Virus record (IMG/VR): IMGVR_UViG_3300007363_000002
Span: 1-55,882 of that record
Length of the DNA: 55,882 bases
From: a virus
Reading direction: 5' to 3' (one strand)
The notes under the pieces were generated by a model, which saw only the letters and a list, made by a program, of their open reading frames with translations, was not told where the DNA came from and made no database searches. The translations under genes and the position numbers were made by a program. Below, piece after piece: positions 1 to 5,976 of the stretch. Positions within the stretch are counted from its first letter, which is position 1; the number at the start of each line of letters is the position of its first letter.

Positions 1-120
1 GTCCGTATTCAGTCATTTCACCAATTCCAGATATTTGAGTTCGAGGGAGCATATGGCTTTCAATGCCACAGCTTGTTCAATCGTCCGCGTAAACTGCCCA
101 TCTTCATCCGTGTCGTGCCG
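1..120. repeat. Direct terminal repeat, left copy
   Basis: These 120 bases are identical to 55763-55882. The overlap shows that the sequence is circular or circularly permuted and complete, with 55,762 unique bases. The repeat lies inside coding sequence: the end of the HTH gene and the start of the next leftward gene. A redundancy created by assembling a circular molecule is therefore more likely than a physical terminal repeat of the virion DNA. Confidence 0.95.
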
Positions 121-348
121 CGTCAGTTCGCATACCATAATCAAGCGGAACAGCTTTTCGACGGCTACCGAACACGCCTTGCCTTTCAGTATTCTGGACA
201 ACGTTTCAGGCTCCACGCAAAGCATCCGCGCAATATCTTGCTTCTTTATTTTTGCCTTCTCGATGAAGGCTGCCCATTCCTCTGGCTTGAGCCTAGAAGG
301 GCTTGTCAGTCGCTCAATATCGGCGTGTATGCGTCCGTATTCAGTCAT
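13..348 (-). CDS. Small helix-turn-helix protein
   Basis: This 111-residue protein begins MTEYGRIH. Residues ~22-72 look like an XRE/Cro-type helix-turn-helix: an AAFIEKAKI helix, then DIARMLCVEPETLSRILKG as turn and recognition helix. It may bind DNA as a small regulator of the leftward block, but no operator is evident. Its ATG overlaps the stop of the upstream 44-residue gene, and its TGA overlaps the ATG of the following gene (55778, reached through the circular junction); both overlaps are ATGA. The first eight residues are identical to those of that following gene. The HTH assignment is by eye. Confidence 0.75.
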   Translation of the reverse strand: MTEYGRIHADIERLTSPSRLKPEEWAAFIEKAKIKKQDIARMLCVEPETLSRILKGKACSVAVEKLFRLIMVCELTRHDTDEDGQFTRTIEQAVALKAICSLELKYLELVK

Positions 349-479
349 TTCATTAACCAGTGCATAATGGCGTCGTACAGGTCGTACTTGCTGTCGCCAA
401 AGTTCCAGAAGAGGAGGAAGCAGGTTCCGATGAACCCAACCCCACTGTTCACGTTCACTTCGTTCTTGTTGCCGCTCAT
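345..479 (-). CDS. Tiny single-pass membrane peptide (44 aa)
   Basis: The peptide begins MSGNKNEVNVNSG and then has a hydrophobic segment GVGFIGTCFLLFWNF that could span a membrane. A short polar C-terminus ends in HWLMK. It resembles the very small N-V-N-rich, one-helix proteins often found in phage early operons, whose function is unknown. Both ends are fixed by ATGA overlaps: its ATG with the stop of the 476-685 gene, and its TGA with the ATG of the HTH gene. That is strong evidence that the frame is translated. Confidence 0.7.
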   Translation of the reverse strand: MSGNKNEVNVNSGVGFIGTCFLLFWNFGDSKYDLYDAIMHWLMK

Positions 480-685
480 TGCTTCGCCGCCTCTTCCACG
501 GTCACCTTGGGGCAACGGTCACTCGGCACAACCTCAATGCTCTCAATGGCGTAGTAGCTAGGGCCGCACTCCACGATACCATGAAGCTCATGCAGTTCCT
601 CAACCCTAACCATAGTGCTGCGCGGCCCGTCGTCATGGCGATAGGTTATCTTAACTGACCAGCGTGGTTCGTTTGTTTTAATCAT
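476..685 (-). CDS. Hypothetical early protein (69 aa)
   Basis: I do not recognise this protein. It is a small soluble polypeptide with a beta-like N-terminal half (WSVKITYRHD) and an acidic C-terminal tail (VTVEEAAKQ). The start ATG overlaps the end of the 678-899 gene by 8 bases. A purine-rich stretch AGGAGAAGAAG lies just before the ATG in the upstream coding sequence. Its stop overlaps the next ATG as ATGA, so it sits in a translationally coupled chain of tiny accessory genes. Confidence 0.75.
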   Translation of the reverse strand: MIKTNEPRWSVKITYRHDDGPRSTMVRVEELHELHGIVECGPSYYAIESIEVVPSDRCPKVTVEEAAKQ

Positions 686-899
686 CTTCTTCTCCTAATG
701 CCCTACGGGCAATCTTTGCGGCTGTTGCATCGCCAAGTTCAATCACATCCAGAAGCGCATCTTCCAAAGCCTCTATCCGGTCATTCGCTCGCCAGAAAGC
801 GGTGTTGGCAACCTCATAAGGGGACATGTTTGGATGCTCGTCACGGATTTTCGTAATAAACACTAACCCTGTTATTGCTGAACTTTTACGCATCGCCAT
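678..899 (-). CDS. Hypothetical early protein (73 aa)
   Basis: Unrecognised. The start at 899 (MAMRKSSAI) is chosen because GAGGAG lies 8 bases upstream, inside the end of the preceding gene. A longer frame to 959 has no comparable ribosome-binding site. The C-terminal half is helical and acidic (RIEALEDALLDVIELGD...ALGEEDD). The first ~20 residues after the start are mildly hydrophobic (SAITGLVFITKI), possibly a membrane-associated or buried strand. It overlaps the upstream gene by 14 bases and the downstream gene by 8. Confidence 0.65.
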   Translation of the reverse strand: MAMRKSSAITGLVFITKIRDEHPNMSPYEVANTAFWRANDRIEALEDALLDVIELGDATAAKIARRALGEEDD

Positions 900-1062
900 T
901 TGCTTGCTCCTCTTCCTCTCGCGAACGCCGCCGCACTTCAATCTCAATCCCCAGAACATAGCCCATGCTGGCGAGCATTATCCAGCTACCGTGGTGCTTC
1001 TCTGGTATGTCGTATTCTTTGCAAAACGCATCGAACCGCTCCCATATCCGCGTGTCAGTCAT
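886..1062 (-). CDS. Hypothetical early protein (58 aa)
   Basis: The start ATG at 1062 (MTDTRIWERF) has GGAG 10 bases upstream; an in-frame extension to 1155 would overlap most of the neighbouring gene. The C-terminus is strongly charged (EIEVRRRSREEEEQ). The same bases encode both that Glu-rich run and the GAGGAG ribosome-binding site of the next gene. I do not recognise a family. It is part of the overlapping early gene chain. Confidence 0.6.
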   Translation of the reverse strand: MTDTRIWERFDAFCKEYDIPEKHHGSWIMLASMGYVLGIEIEVRRRSREEEEQANGDA

Positions 1063-1243
1063 GTGTACTTTGCTCCAGTAGGTAGCTGTATATGTGGGCC
1101 AACACTTCACGGGTGGGAGCCAGCGGCTCTCCGCAAATATCACATTCGCGGCCATATTCGATGTCGTGTTCAGTGACCACTTTTATGGACCGACGGCCTT
1201 TCGGCGCGTCGAAACAGGGGTGCATCATGTATTCAAATGCCAT
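1055..1243 (-). CDS. Small zinc-ribbon-like protein (62 aa)
   Basis: A C-x-x-C knuckle (ECDICGEPL, residues ~34-42) with a further His and Cys near the N-terminus (MMHPCFDAP) suggests a small metal-binding fold. No known family is evident. The leader AAGGAAAAAGAACG directly before the ATG closely resembles the leaders of the genes starting at 1449 and 1873. Its 3' end overlaps the next gene by 8 bases. Confidence 0.7.
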   Translation of the reverse strand: MAFEYMMHPCFDAPKGRRSIKVVTEHDIEYGRECDICGEPLAPTREVLAHIYSYLLEQSTHD

Positions 1244-1260
1244 CGTTCTTTTTCCTTCAC

Positions 1261-1449
1261 TTAAAAATGTTTTTTATAAAATTCCGCTATTACAGCTTCA
1301 AAAGCTGCGGCGGAAAAATAGCCGCCCTCCCCGCTGGCGTCCTCAATCGGGTAGGTGTATATAGCCACGCTATCGGGGTCCGCTCCGCAAGGTTCCTCTA
1401 TTACAAATTCACCAATCCGTATCCGCCCAATCACAACGGTGTCATCCAT
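1261..1449 (-). CDS. Hypothetical early protein (62 aa)
   Basis: A compact acidic, beta-rich sequence (TVVIGRIRIGEFVIEEP) is followed by an alpha-helical C-terminus (AAFEAVIAEFYKKHF). The start is fixed by AAGGGAAAAGAACG immediately upstream, which is formed by the last codons of the preceding gene (encoding IREKNDG). No family recognised. It overlaps the upstream gene by 8 bases. Confidence 0.7.
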   Translation of the reverse strand: MDDTVVIGRIRIGEFVIEEPCGADPDSVAIYTYPIEDASGEGGYFSAAAFEAVIAEFYKKHF

Positions 1450-1873
1450 CGTTCTTTTCCCTTATCTCCAGCCCACGGGCATCCAGTGTTTCGTTGATGC
1501 GGTTCGCCATTAACTCAATCCCAGAACGATCTTTCGCCATCCCCAAATCCCACAGAACATCGAATAGCGGGTCGGGTTCGGGCTTGGGGATAATGAGGGC
1601 TTTAAGTTTTTCCCAATCATCTGGCCCACCACATGCGTAGACGTAGTGATGCACAATATCGCTCACCTCTTGCCGGAAGTCGGCAAGCTCCTGCTTGACG
1701 CCCTGCAACTCCTTCTTGATCTTTTCGTGCAGTTGGATGGAGCGGATGAAGGCACTAACTTCGGGGGTGTTGATTGCCAGCCAGTCGATTGGCTTAAAGC
1801 CCCCTCGCACACGATATTCGTTAATGAGGTCTACGCCAATTTGCCTAAATGCTTCTTTTTCAGTGTCGGCCAT
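1442..1873 (-). CDS. Hypothetical coiled-coil early protein (143 aa)
   Basis: The middle of the protein (residues ~48-75, HEKIKKELQGVKQELADF) is a predicted coiled coil. The C-terminal ~45 residues (KPEPDPLFDVL... ending LEIREKNDG) resemble the C-terminus of the neighbouring 1860-2111 product (KPDPLVAAL... ending FEIREKNDGRH). This points to a partial duplication. The shared last codons also supply the ribosome-binding site of the next gene in both cases. The function is unknown. Confidence 0.75.
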   Translation of the reverse strand: MADTEKEAFRQIGVDLINEYRVRGGFKPIDWLAINTPEVSAFIRSIQLHEKIKKELQGVKQELADFRQEVSDIVHHYVYACGGPDDWEKLKALIIPKPEPDPLFDVLWDLGMAKDRSGIELMANRINETLDARGLEIREKNDG

Positions 1874-2111
1874 CGTTCTTTTCCCTTATCTCAAAGCCAA
1901 GTTTGTCCAGTGCGGCGCGGATGGTCTTGGCGTCGTTGGGTGGGTAATGGTCGAACGTCACACCCTCTAACGCAGCCACCAGCGGGTCAGGTTTCCCCAC
2001 ACCGCCGCCACCCCCTGTTTGCCGCCCACAACAATATGGGCAGAGCGAAAGCACGGGCTGCAAACCGGGGCCGCCTCCGCCTCCTTGGCGGAATTTGTGT
2101 TCAGTTGTCAT
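1860..2111 (-). CDS. Hypothetical early protein with Cys pair and Gly-rich linkers (83 aa)
   Basis: The start at 2111 (MTTEHKFRQ) overlaps the stop of the upstream gene as ATGA. The sequence has a GGGGGPG linker, a LCPYCCGRQ cysteine knuckle, a second GGGGGVG linker, and then the C-terminal module shared with the 1442-1873 product (DPLVAALEGV...EIREKNDG). The layout suggests a metal-binding N-terminal part joined to a small helical domain. Function unknown. Confidence 0.65.
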   Translation of the reverse strand: MTTEHKFRQGGGGGPGLQPVLSLCPYCCGRQTGGGGGVGKPDPLVAALEGVTFDHYPPNDAKTIRAALDKLGFEIREKNDGRH

Positions 2112-2293
2112 TTTAACCTCGTTATGAAAGTGACGCCATTGATCGTGCGGCACTTGAAGACCTTGCCGTGGCGGATGCCGTACTGGCTGACGTTCCGAGA
2201 CGTGCGCTTTATCGAACCCTTCTTGTCGGCTGGCATGCTGGCGACCTCGCCGACCTCCAGCGCTCCCATTGGGTATATCATCGGTCTGGGCAT
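2108..2293 (-). CDS. Hypothetical basic early protein (61 aa)
   Basis: This is a small basic, beta-rich protein (GSIKRTSRNVSQYGIRHGKVFKCRTINGVTFITRLK). Its start ATG overlaps the upstream stop as TAATG and its stop overlaps the next ATG as ATGA, so the frame is well supported. No family recognised. A small nucleic-acid-binding or SH3-like fold is possible but only a guess. Confidence 0.65.
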   Translation of the reverse strand: MPRPMIYPMGALEVGEVASMPADKKGSIKRTSRNVSQYGIRHGKVFKCRTINGVTFITRLK

Positions 2294-2472
2294 TAGTTGC
2301 CCCCCGCTTGAAGCATAAGGTCCGCCACCTTGTAGGCTCGCTCGGTAATATCCCTTGGCGTTTGGGTTCGGTAGTATTCGGTGATCAAAGCAGGTAGCGC
2401 TTGCCCAGCAAAGTAGTCGCGCAGGGTCATGCCGCGGTCAAAATAACTGCCGAATGCTTTTAAGTTGCTCAT
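2293..2472 (-). CDS. Short conserved phage early protein (59 aa)
   Basis: The sequence begins MSNLKAFGSYFD and contains MTLRDYFAGQALPALI, then an ALA-rich helix ending AYKVADLMLQAGGN. The MTLRDYFA...ALPALI...AY..AD.ML arrangement recalls a small protein widespread in phages of Proteobacteria with no assigned role. That is recall, not a search. The start ATG at 2472 follows TGGAGAAACACA. Its TAA overlaps the following ATG (TAATG). Confidence 0.7.
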   Translation of the reverse strand: MSNLKAFGSYFDRGMTLRDYFAGQALPALITEYYRTQTPRDITERAYKVADLMLQAGGN

Positions 2473-2491
2473 TGTGTTTCTCCAGTTAAAG

Positions 2492-2755
2492 TTATTCGCC
2501 GCAAGTGTCGCAGCCGTCTGGTGATTTAATCTCGACCGTGAAGCCCGCGTCGCGTAGGACGCCGACGGTCAGGCAGTTGGTCAGGTAGAGGGAACGCTCG
2601 CGCTCCATAACCAAATCTTTCTCCGTCTCCAGCTTGCTGCGGCGCTCGCGCTCCAGCTCGGCGGCGTGCCGCTCGACCTGCTCGATCAGCCGGTCAATCT
2701 TCCACTGAAGCTCGTCTGGGCCGCCTGCGGGTGTGTCTTCGGTGATGGCGGTCAT
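2492..2755 (-). CDS. Hypothetical coiled-coil early protein (87 aa)
   Basis: Residues ~16-55 form a charged coiled coil (KIDRLIEQVERHAAELERER...). A short hydrophobic stretch follows (LTNCLTVGVLRDAG), and the protein ends in a C-x-x-C tail (DGCDTCGE). The ATG overlaps the stop of the upstream gene by four bases. Small proteins with this coiled coil/Cys tail layout are common in phage early operons. Function unknown. Confidence 0.7.
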   Translation of the reverse strand: MTAITEDTPAGGPDELQWKIDRLIEQVERHAAELERERRSKLETEKDLVMERERSLYLTNCLTVGVLRDAGFTVEIKSPDGCDTCGE

Positions 2756-3147
2756 GCTGGGTCTCCAGTTGGGGCGGCGCGTTCATATGCGGCAGCGGCG
2801 GCGACATAAACCGCACGGGCGGCGTCGTAGGCGGTGTAGGCTTCGAGGGCAGCAGCGCGGGCGACGTCGTCGGTTGCTGGGTCGGGTGTCGTGGTCGGCG
2901 GCTCCGTGGCCGTCGCCTCTTCCTCACCGGTCAGAACCGCTCCGAACAACCAATTCTCGCGCACCCTAAACTCAAGGCTTGTGTTAGGCCCAAAAACGCA
3001 CCCGCGAGCAATAAGCTCTTTTCGGACGGCCATTTCGATAAACAAATCCAAGACTGTTATTTCGGTCGTGGTGCGGGTCGTGGTCGTTATTGAGATGTCG
3101 GTCCGGATGTTGTGACCCTCAATTACTTTGTGCTTTTTCTTGCTCAT
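2752..3147 (-). CDS. Hypothetical early protein with Ala/Thr-rich tail (131 aa)
   Basis: The N-terminus is basic and beta-rich, with a Thr run (ISITTTTRTTTEITVLD). The middle (VRKELIARG...FRVRENWLFGAV) looks folded. The last ~50 residues are a Thr/Pro linker followed by an Ala-rich helix. Both ends overlap neighbours by four bases. No family recognised. The low-complexity tail is encoded by GC-rich, repeat-like sequence. Confidence 0.65.
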   Translation of the reverse strand: MSKKKHKVIEGHNIRTDISITTTTRTTTEITVLDLFIEMAVRKELIARGCVFGPNTSLEFRVRENWLFGAVLTGEEEATATEPPTTTPDPATDDVARAAALEAYTAYDAARAVYVAAAAAYERAAPTGDPA

Positions 3148-3404
3148 GCTGCCTTCTCCTGTTGGTGGACGTACAGTGCCTCGTCGAGCAGCTCCTCGCG
3201 CAGCGTGTGCAGCGCAGCCAGTCGGTCAAAGTGGGTGGTGCGGTCGGCGACGCAGGCCAGCGTGTCGTTGGGATAGTCGCGACCGTTTGGCGTGGCACCC
3301 TTGAGGGCGTCGATGACCTCGTCGATCAGGGCCATCGCATTGCGGCGCGGGTTGATGAGGTCAAAGGCGTCTGAGCCGTTGATGTTGAGTGTTGGTCGTA
3401 TCAT
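3144..3404 (-). CDS. Hypothetical early protein (86 aa)
   Basis: A small, mostly helical protein (ALIDEVIDALKGA...FDRLAALHTLREELLDEALYV). Upstream of the ATG the sequence reads AAAGGACCAACAACATG: a Shine-Dalgarno element and a copy of the ACCAACAAC box seen in the leftward promoters. TTTAAT seven bases before the box could be a -10 element, without a good -35. No function assigned. Confidence 0.7.
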   Translation of the reverse strand: MIRPTLNINGSDAFDLINPRRNAMALIDEVIDALKGATPNGRDYPNDTLACVADRTTHFDRLAALHTLREELLDEALYVHQQEKAA

Positions 3405-3421
3405 GTTGTTGGTCCTTTCAA

Positions 3422-3604
3422 TTAAATGGCTTGCAGACCGGCGATGGCGGCGCGCTTGGTGCGGTATGTCTGCAGGTACAGGCGGGCGTTATTGTCGAAA
3501 TAGTAAGTGTTCCACAGGCCGTGCTGGTCAATCTCAACGTCGTACTCAACGCCTTTGAACCATGCGGTGTAGAGGCCTTGTGCGATGCGCTTGGTCTTAA
3601 TCAT
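3422..3604 (-). CDS. Hypothetical early protein (60 aa)
   Basis: A beta-rich small protein (YTAWFKGVEYDVEIDQHG...YYFDNNARLYLQTY) with a basic C-terminal helix (RTKRAAIAGLQAI). The start at 3604 is set by GAAGGGATTACGAA just upstream, the same leader as the 3716-3970 gene. It is the first gene after the candidate promoter at 3634-3662. A longer reading to 3676 would run through that promoter. Function unknown. Confidence 0.75.
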   Translation of the reverse strand: MIKTKRIAQGLYTAWFKGVEYDVEIDQHGLWNTYYFDNNARLYLQTYRTKRAAIAGLQAI

Positions 3605-3620
3605 TTCGTAATCCCTTCTG

Positions 3621-3662
3621 TGTTGGTGAAGCCACCAATAAAGCATTTGAGGGTATATGCAA
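3621..3662 (-). promoter_or_regulatory. Leftward promoter P2 with ACCAACA box
   Basis: The minus strand reads -35 TTGCAT (3662-3657), a 16-base spacer and a weak -10 TATTGG (3640-3635), then ACCAACA (3627-3621) near the expected start of the transcript. An ACCCTCAAATGC element inside the spacer is shared with P1. It is one of six similar arrays. Confidence 0.55.
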
Positions 3663-3680
3663 CCACTAAATTGCATTTAT

Positions 3681-3709
3681 TTGAAAAAAGTTTGTGGGGC
3701 CGAAGCCCC
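3681..3709 (-). terminator. Leftward terminator hairpin
   Basis: On the minus strand a GGGGC-TTCG-GCCCC stem-loop (3709-3696) with a stable tetraloop is followed by ACAAACTTTTTT. It lies between the stop of the 3716-3970 gene and promoter P2, so it would end the first leftward transcript. The T run starts about five bases after the stem, so termination may be partial. Confidence 0.6.
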
Positions 3710-3715
3710 CTGTGA

Positions 3716-3970
3716 TTAAAAACGTACGCCGCGATTGCGGAACCAATCGGCGACAACCTTGTTGCCTTCGCCGCAAGCCAAAAGGTCGCCGATGCTGGCC
3801 AGCGCCAGTGCGTTCCACTCTGCACCGAAGTACTCATGGCCAGCGCGGTTTTGTTCGGCGAATGTATCGGAAGCGTTAGTCTCGCCCGAACCGATCAGAC
3901 CTTCAACGGCCCAACGATTAGCGCGGCTCTTGATATTGGCGGCTTGCTTGTAGAGGTCTGCAATGGTCAT
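3716..3970 (-). CDS. First leftward early gene, hypothetical (84 aa)
   Basis: This 84-residue soluble protein is mostly helical (LYKQAANIKSRANRWAVEGL...NALALASIGDLLACG) and ends DWFRNRGVRF. It is the first gene behind promoter P1 and is followed by a terminator-like hairpin, so it is its own short transcription unit, probably among the first genes expressed. No family recognised. The ribosome-binding site is GAAGGGATTACGAA before the ATG. Confidence 0.75.
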   Translation of the reverse strand: MTIADLYKQAANIKSRANRWAVEGLIGSGETNASDTFAEQNRAGHEYFGAEWNALALASIGDLLACGEGNKVVADWFRNRGVRF

Positions 3971-3986
3971 TTCGTAATCCCTTCTG

Positions 3987-4029
3987 TGTTGGTGACACCA
4001 TCCTTAGAGGGCATTTGAGGGTATGTAAA
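3987..4029 (-). promoter_or_regulatory. Leftward promoter P1 with ACCAACA box
   Basis: The minus strand has -35 TTTACA (4029-4024), a 17-base spacer, and -10 TAAGGA (4006-4001). ACCAACA (3993-3987) begins about seven bases after the -10. The spacer contains ACCCTCAAATGC, shared with P2. It is positioned to start the leftward block. Confidence 0.7.
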
Positions 4030-4167
4030 CCCCTATGTGTAAAAAAATGCAAGTTGTTACATTTGTTTGCAATCATGTGGTTTACACCGTGTCCCGTGAT
4101 GTCCCGTGGTGCAGCTAGTCCCGTGGTGCAATCTACCCAAAAGGCTTGACCCACCCGCTTCGTCTCA

Positions 4168-4197
4168 GGGGGTATGTATATATCTATATACATCCCC
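4168..4197. repeat. AT-rich palindrome, candidate operator
   Basis: Perfect 9-base arms ATGTATATA and TATATACAT are separated by TC, with GGGG on the left and CCCC on the right; one extra T interrupts the extended stem. The palindrome lies between the divergent promoters, about 60-85 bases upstream of the rightward -35. It could be a dimeric repressor site or form a cruciform. I see no second perfect copy. Confidence 0.55.
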
Positions 4198-4253
4198 AGA
4201 CGGTGCGGTGGTGCAATGGGCGGGATTTTCGTGGGATAATTTCGTGGGGCGGA

Positions 4254-4282
4254 TTGACTTCGAGATACCCCTCGGATATGTA
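4254..4282 (+). promoter_or_regulatory. Rightward (late block) promoter
   Basis: TTGACT (4254-4259), a 17-base spacer and TATGTA (4277-4282) match a sigma70-type promoter. It lies 62 bases upstream of the first rightward gene and is the only good match I see for this block. Confidence 0.65.
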
Positions 4283-4343
4283 AGGGCCGCGCGGATAGCC
4301 GTCCACGCAGCCCAATCAACACCGTCAGTGAGGACAGGTGCCA

Positions 4344-5108
4344 ATGACTAAAGACTTACCACGCGGCGTCACATATAAAAAGGCCCGCCGCAAATATATT
4401 GCTCGCATCGGTGTGCGCGGCAAGAGTATCTCCCTCGGCAGTTTCGATACCGCTGCGGAGGCAGAGGCCGCCTATGCCGCTGCCGTTGAGGTTTACGGCC
4501 CGCGAGACAATATCGGCCTGACGGATGAGCAGAAGGCCAAACACCGCCGCTGGGTTGAACAGCGGCCCACCATCGCCAAAAGTTTTGCCGCCATCGGCGC
4601 GTTCGATCCAGACAACCCGTGGCCTGTTGAGACCACCCGCGTCACGCTGCCGACCAAAGAGGTGTTGGTGTTGGATCACTACACGCGGCAGGTTAATGTT
4701 TACGGCGATCACCTGACCGTTGCGCATTTCAGGGGGAAGTGCGACTTCGGTAAGACGTTGGGCAGCCGCTGCGGCGCGAAAGTGCTCACGCCGTACTGGC
4801 TGGATGGCAGCGACCGACCGGGCGCGATATGGCGGCGGTGTGAGGCCCACGCAAAGAAGAGTTCTCTGCGGTCCTACCACGGTTTTGTAGCGGGGTGGGA
4901 CGCCGCGCACGCCAGTGTGGGTAGGTGCCGCATCGCGGATGGCCCACTGCCTGACAGCGAACGTCGGCCCATGGGACAGCGCGCAAGATATTACCGTGAG
5001 AAATATAATTTGCTCATGGATCTTATCTATGAAAGCTACAGTGATGTTCCAAGCGATTGGTGGCGCAGCCTTCCGCCGTATGTTGTGGCCCCTTGCGCAG
5101 ACGAATGA
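4344..5108 (+). CDS. AP2-domain DNA-binding protein, first rightward gene
   Basis: This 254-residue protein has an AP2/ERF-type DNA-binding domain at residues ~8-50 (GVTYKKARRKYIARI, then ISLGSFDTAAEAEAAY). This fold is usually found fused to phage HNH homing endonucleases. Here the rest has no HNH signature. It has a cysteine-bearing central region (FRGKCDFGKTLGSRCG...WRRCEAHAKK), possibly a zinc site, and an aromatic C-terminus. The start at 4344 is set by GAGGACAGG upstream. Standing first in the rightward block, it could regulate that block or be a domesticated homing enzyme; both are inference. Confidence 0.7.
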   Translation: MTKDLPRGVTYKKARRKYIARIGVRGKSISLGSFDTAAEAEAAYAAAVEVYGPRDNIGLTDEQKAKHRRWVEQRPTIAKSFAAIGAFDPDNPWPVETTRVTLPTKEVLVLDHYTRQVNVYGDHLTVAHFRGKCDFGKTLGSRCGAKVLTPYWLDGSDRPGAIWRRCEAHAKKSSLRSYHGFVAGWDAAHASVGRCRIADGPLPDSERRPMGQRARYYREKYNLLMDLIYESYSDVPSDWWRSLPPYVVAPCADE

Positions 5109-5168
5109 CAGGTGCTATTTGGGCGTCGTGACTGGTAGCACTGTGTAAACGAACGGAGCATGCAGACG

Positions 5169-5621
5169 ATGCCGTACCCGGCGAAGAAGAGTGACAAGTT
5201 GATAGCGGAGGTGCTTGATCGCCTGTCGCTCGGCGAGACTATGACGTCCATCAGCCGCGACTTGAAGTTCAGCACGATGTCGTGGAGCCGGTGGCTCGAA
5301 GAGGACAAAGAGTTGTCGGCCGCCCACGCGCGAGCCAGAGCGGTCGGCGCAGACGCCGTGGCCGACCACGTCATGGAGATCGTGGACGCACCACCAGAGC
5401 GGCACGACGGCAAGATCGACAACGGCTCTATAGCATGGGCGCGCAACCGCGCCGAGTATCGGCTGAAGCTGCTCGGCCACTGGCGGCCGGACAAGTACGG
5501 CACGAAGACCACCACCGAGATCACCGGCAAGGACGGCAAAGAGATTAACCTGATCGACGCGCAGGAACTGGCGCTGCGCCTCGGCGAACGCCTTCGCGCA
5601 TCGAAGCGTGACGCCGAATGA
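5169..5621 (+). CDS. terS: Terminase small subunit
   Basis: The 150-residue product begins with a helix-turn-helix-like region (LIAEVLDRLSLGETMTSISRDLKF.TMSWSRWL). A helical part ends in RNRAEYRLKLLGHWRPDKYG, the R-x-E-x-R-x-K-L-LGxW-P-KYG pattern typical of small terminases that recognise DNA and recruit the large subunit. It lies three genes before terL. An ATG at 5160 is also in frame, but it is one base from the GGAG element; 5169 has a 10-base spacing and is preferred. Confidence 0.85.
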   Translation: MPYPAKKSDKLIAEVLDRLSLGETMTSISRDLKFSTMSWSRWLEEDKELSAAHARARAVGADAVADHVMEIVDAPPERHDGKIDNGSIAWARNRAEYRLKLLGHWRPDKYGTKTTTEITGKDGKEINLIDAQELALRLGERLRASKRDAE

Positions 5622-5634
5622 AGGGGGAGGGACA

Positions 5635-5976
5635 ATGATACACTTCACCAAAGAGGGCGAGCATCTCAAGCTCGGCCTTAACGTGCGTCGCGCTGCCGGA
5701 GGCTTCGTGTTGATCTGGGCGTGGTACGACATGCCTACCAACACGGTGACAGGGTATCGCTTCCGCTTTAGGCGTCACATCAAGCCGCGCATTTTATTCG
5801 ACAAGGATAGCTGGAACGTCGTTGATAACGAGATGATGTTGGCGGACACGGTCATCGTGCGTAAGGAATATCTAACGGACCTACTCGCTTCACAGCGCGA
5901 TATGGTAAACCATACGAACCGCCAGAGCCTTCTCAAAACGGAAGCATCGCAGTGCGAGCTACTGGACGCGCAATGA
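5635..5976 (+). CDS. Hypothetical protein between terS and terL (113 aa)
   Basis: I do not recognise this protein. It starts MIHFTKEGEHLKL with a good ribosome-binding site (GGGGGAGGGACA). It has a beta-rich aromatic N-terminal part (GGFVLIWAWYDM...YRFRFRRHIK) and a helical C-terminal end. Its TGA overlaps the ATG of the next gene as ATGA, tying it to the packaging operon. Confidence 0.7.
   Translation: MIHFTKEGEHLKLGLNVRRAAGGFVLIWAWYDMPTNTVTGYRFRFRRHIKPRILFDKDSWNVVDNEMMLADTVIVRKEYLTDLLASQRDMVNHTNRQSLLKTEASQCELLDAQ

Larger units (their letters stand above)
3971..4343. other. Divergent control region between the two transcription blocks
   Basis: This 373-base gap contains no convincing gene. 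It holds the leftward promoter P1 (4001-4029) and the rightward promoter (4254-4282). Three direct copies of GTCCCGTGRT(GCA) lie at 4091-4100, 4101-4113 and 4118-4130. A palindrome has arms ATGTATATA and TATATACAT (4174-4193), flanked by G and C runs. The local AT content rises sharply around the palindrome. The repeats and palindrome are candidate operator sites for switching from leftward to rightward expression. Confidence 0.7.

Noticed and set aside
3918-4322. 134-codon minus-strand frame across the divergent control region
   Set aside because: It would run through promoter P1, lacks a ribosome-binding site and overlaps the 3716-3970 gene in a different frame.
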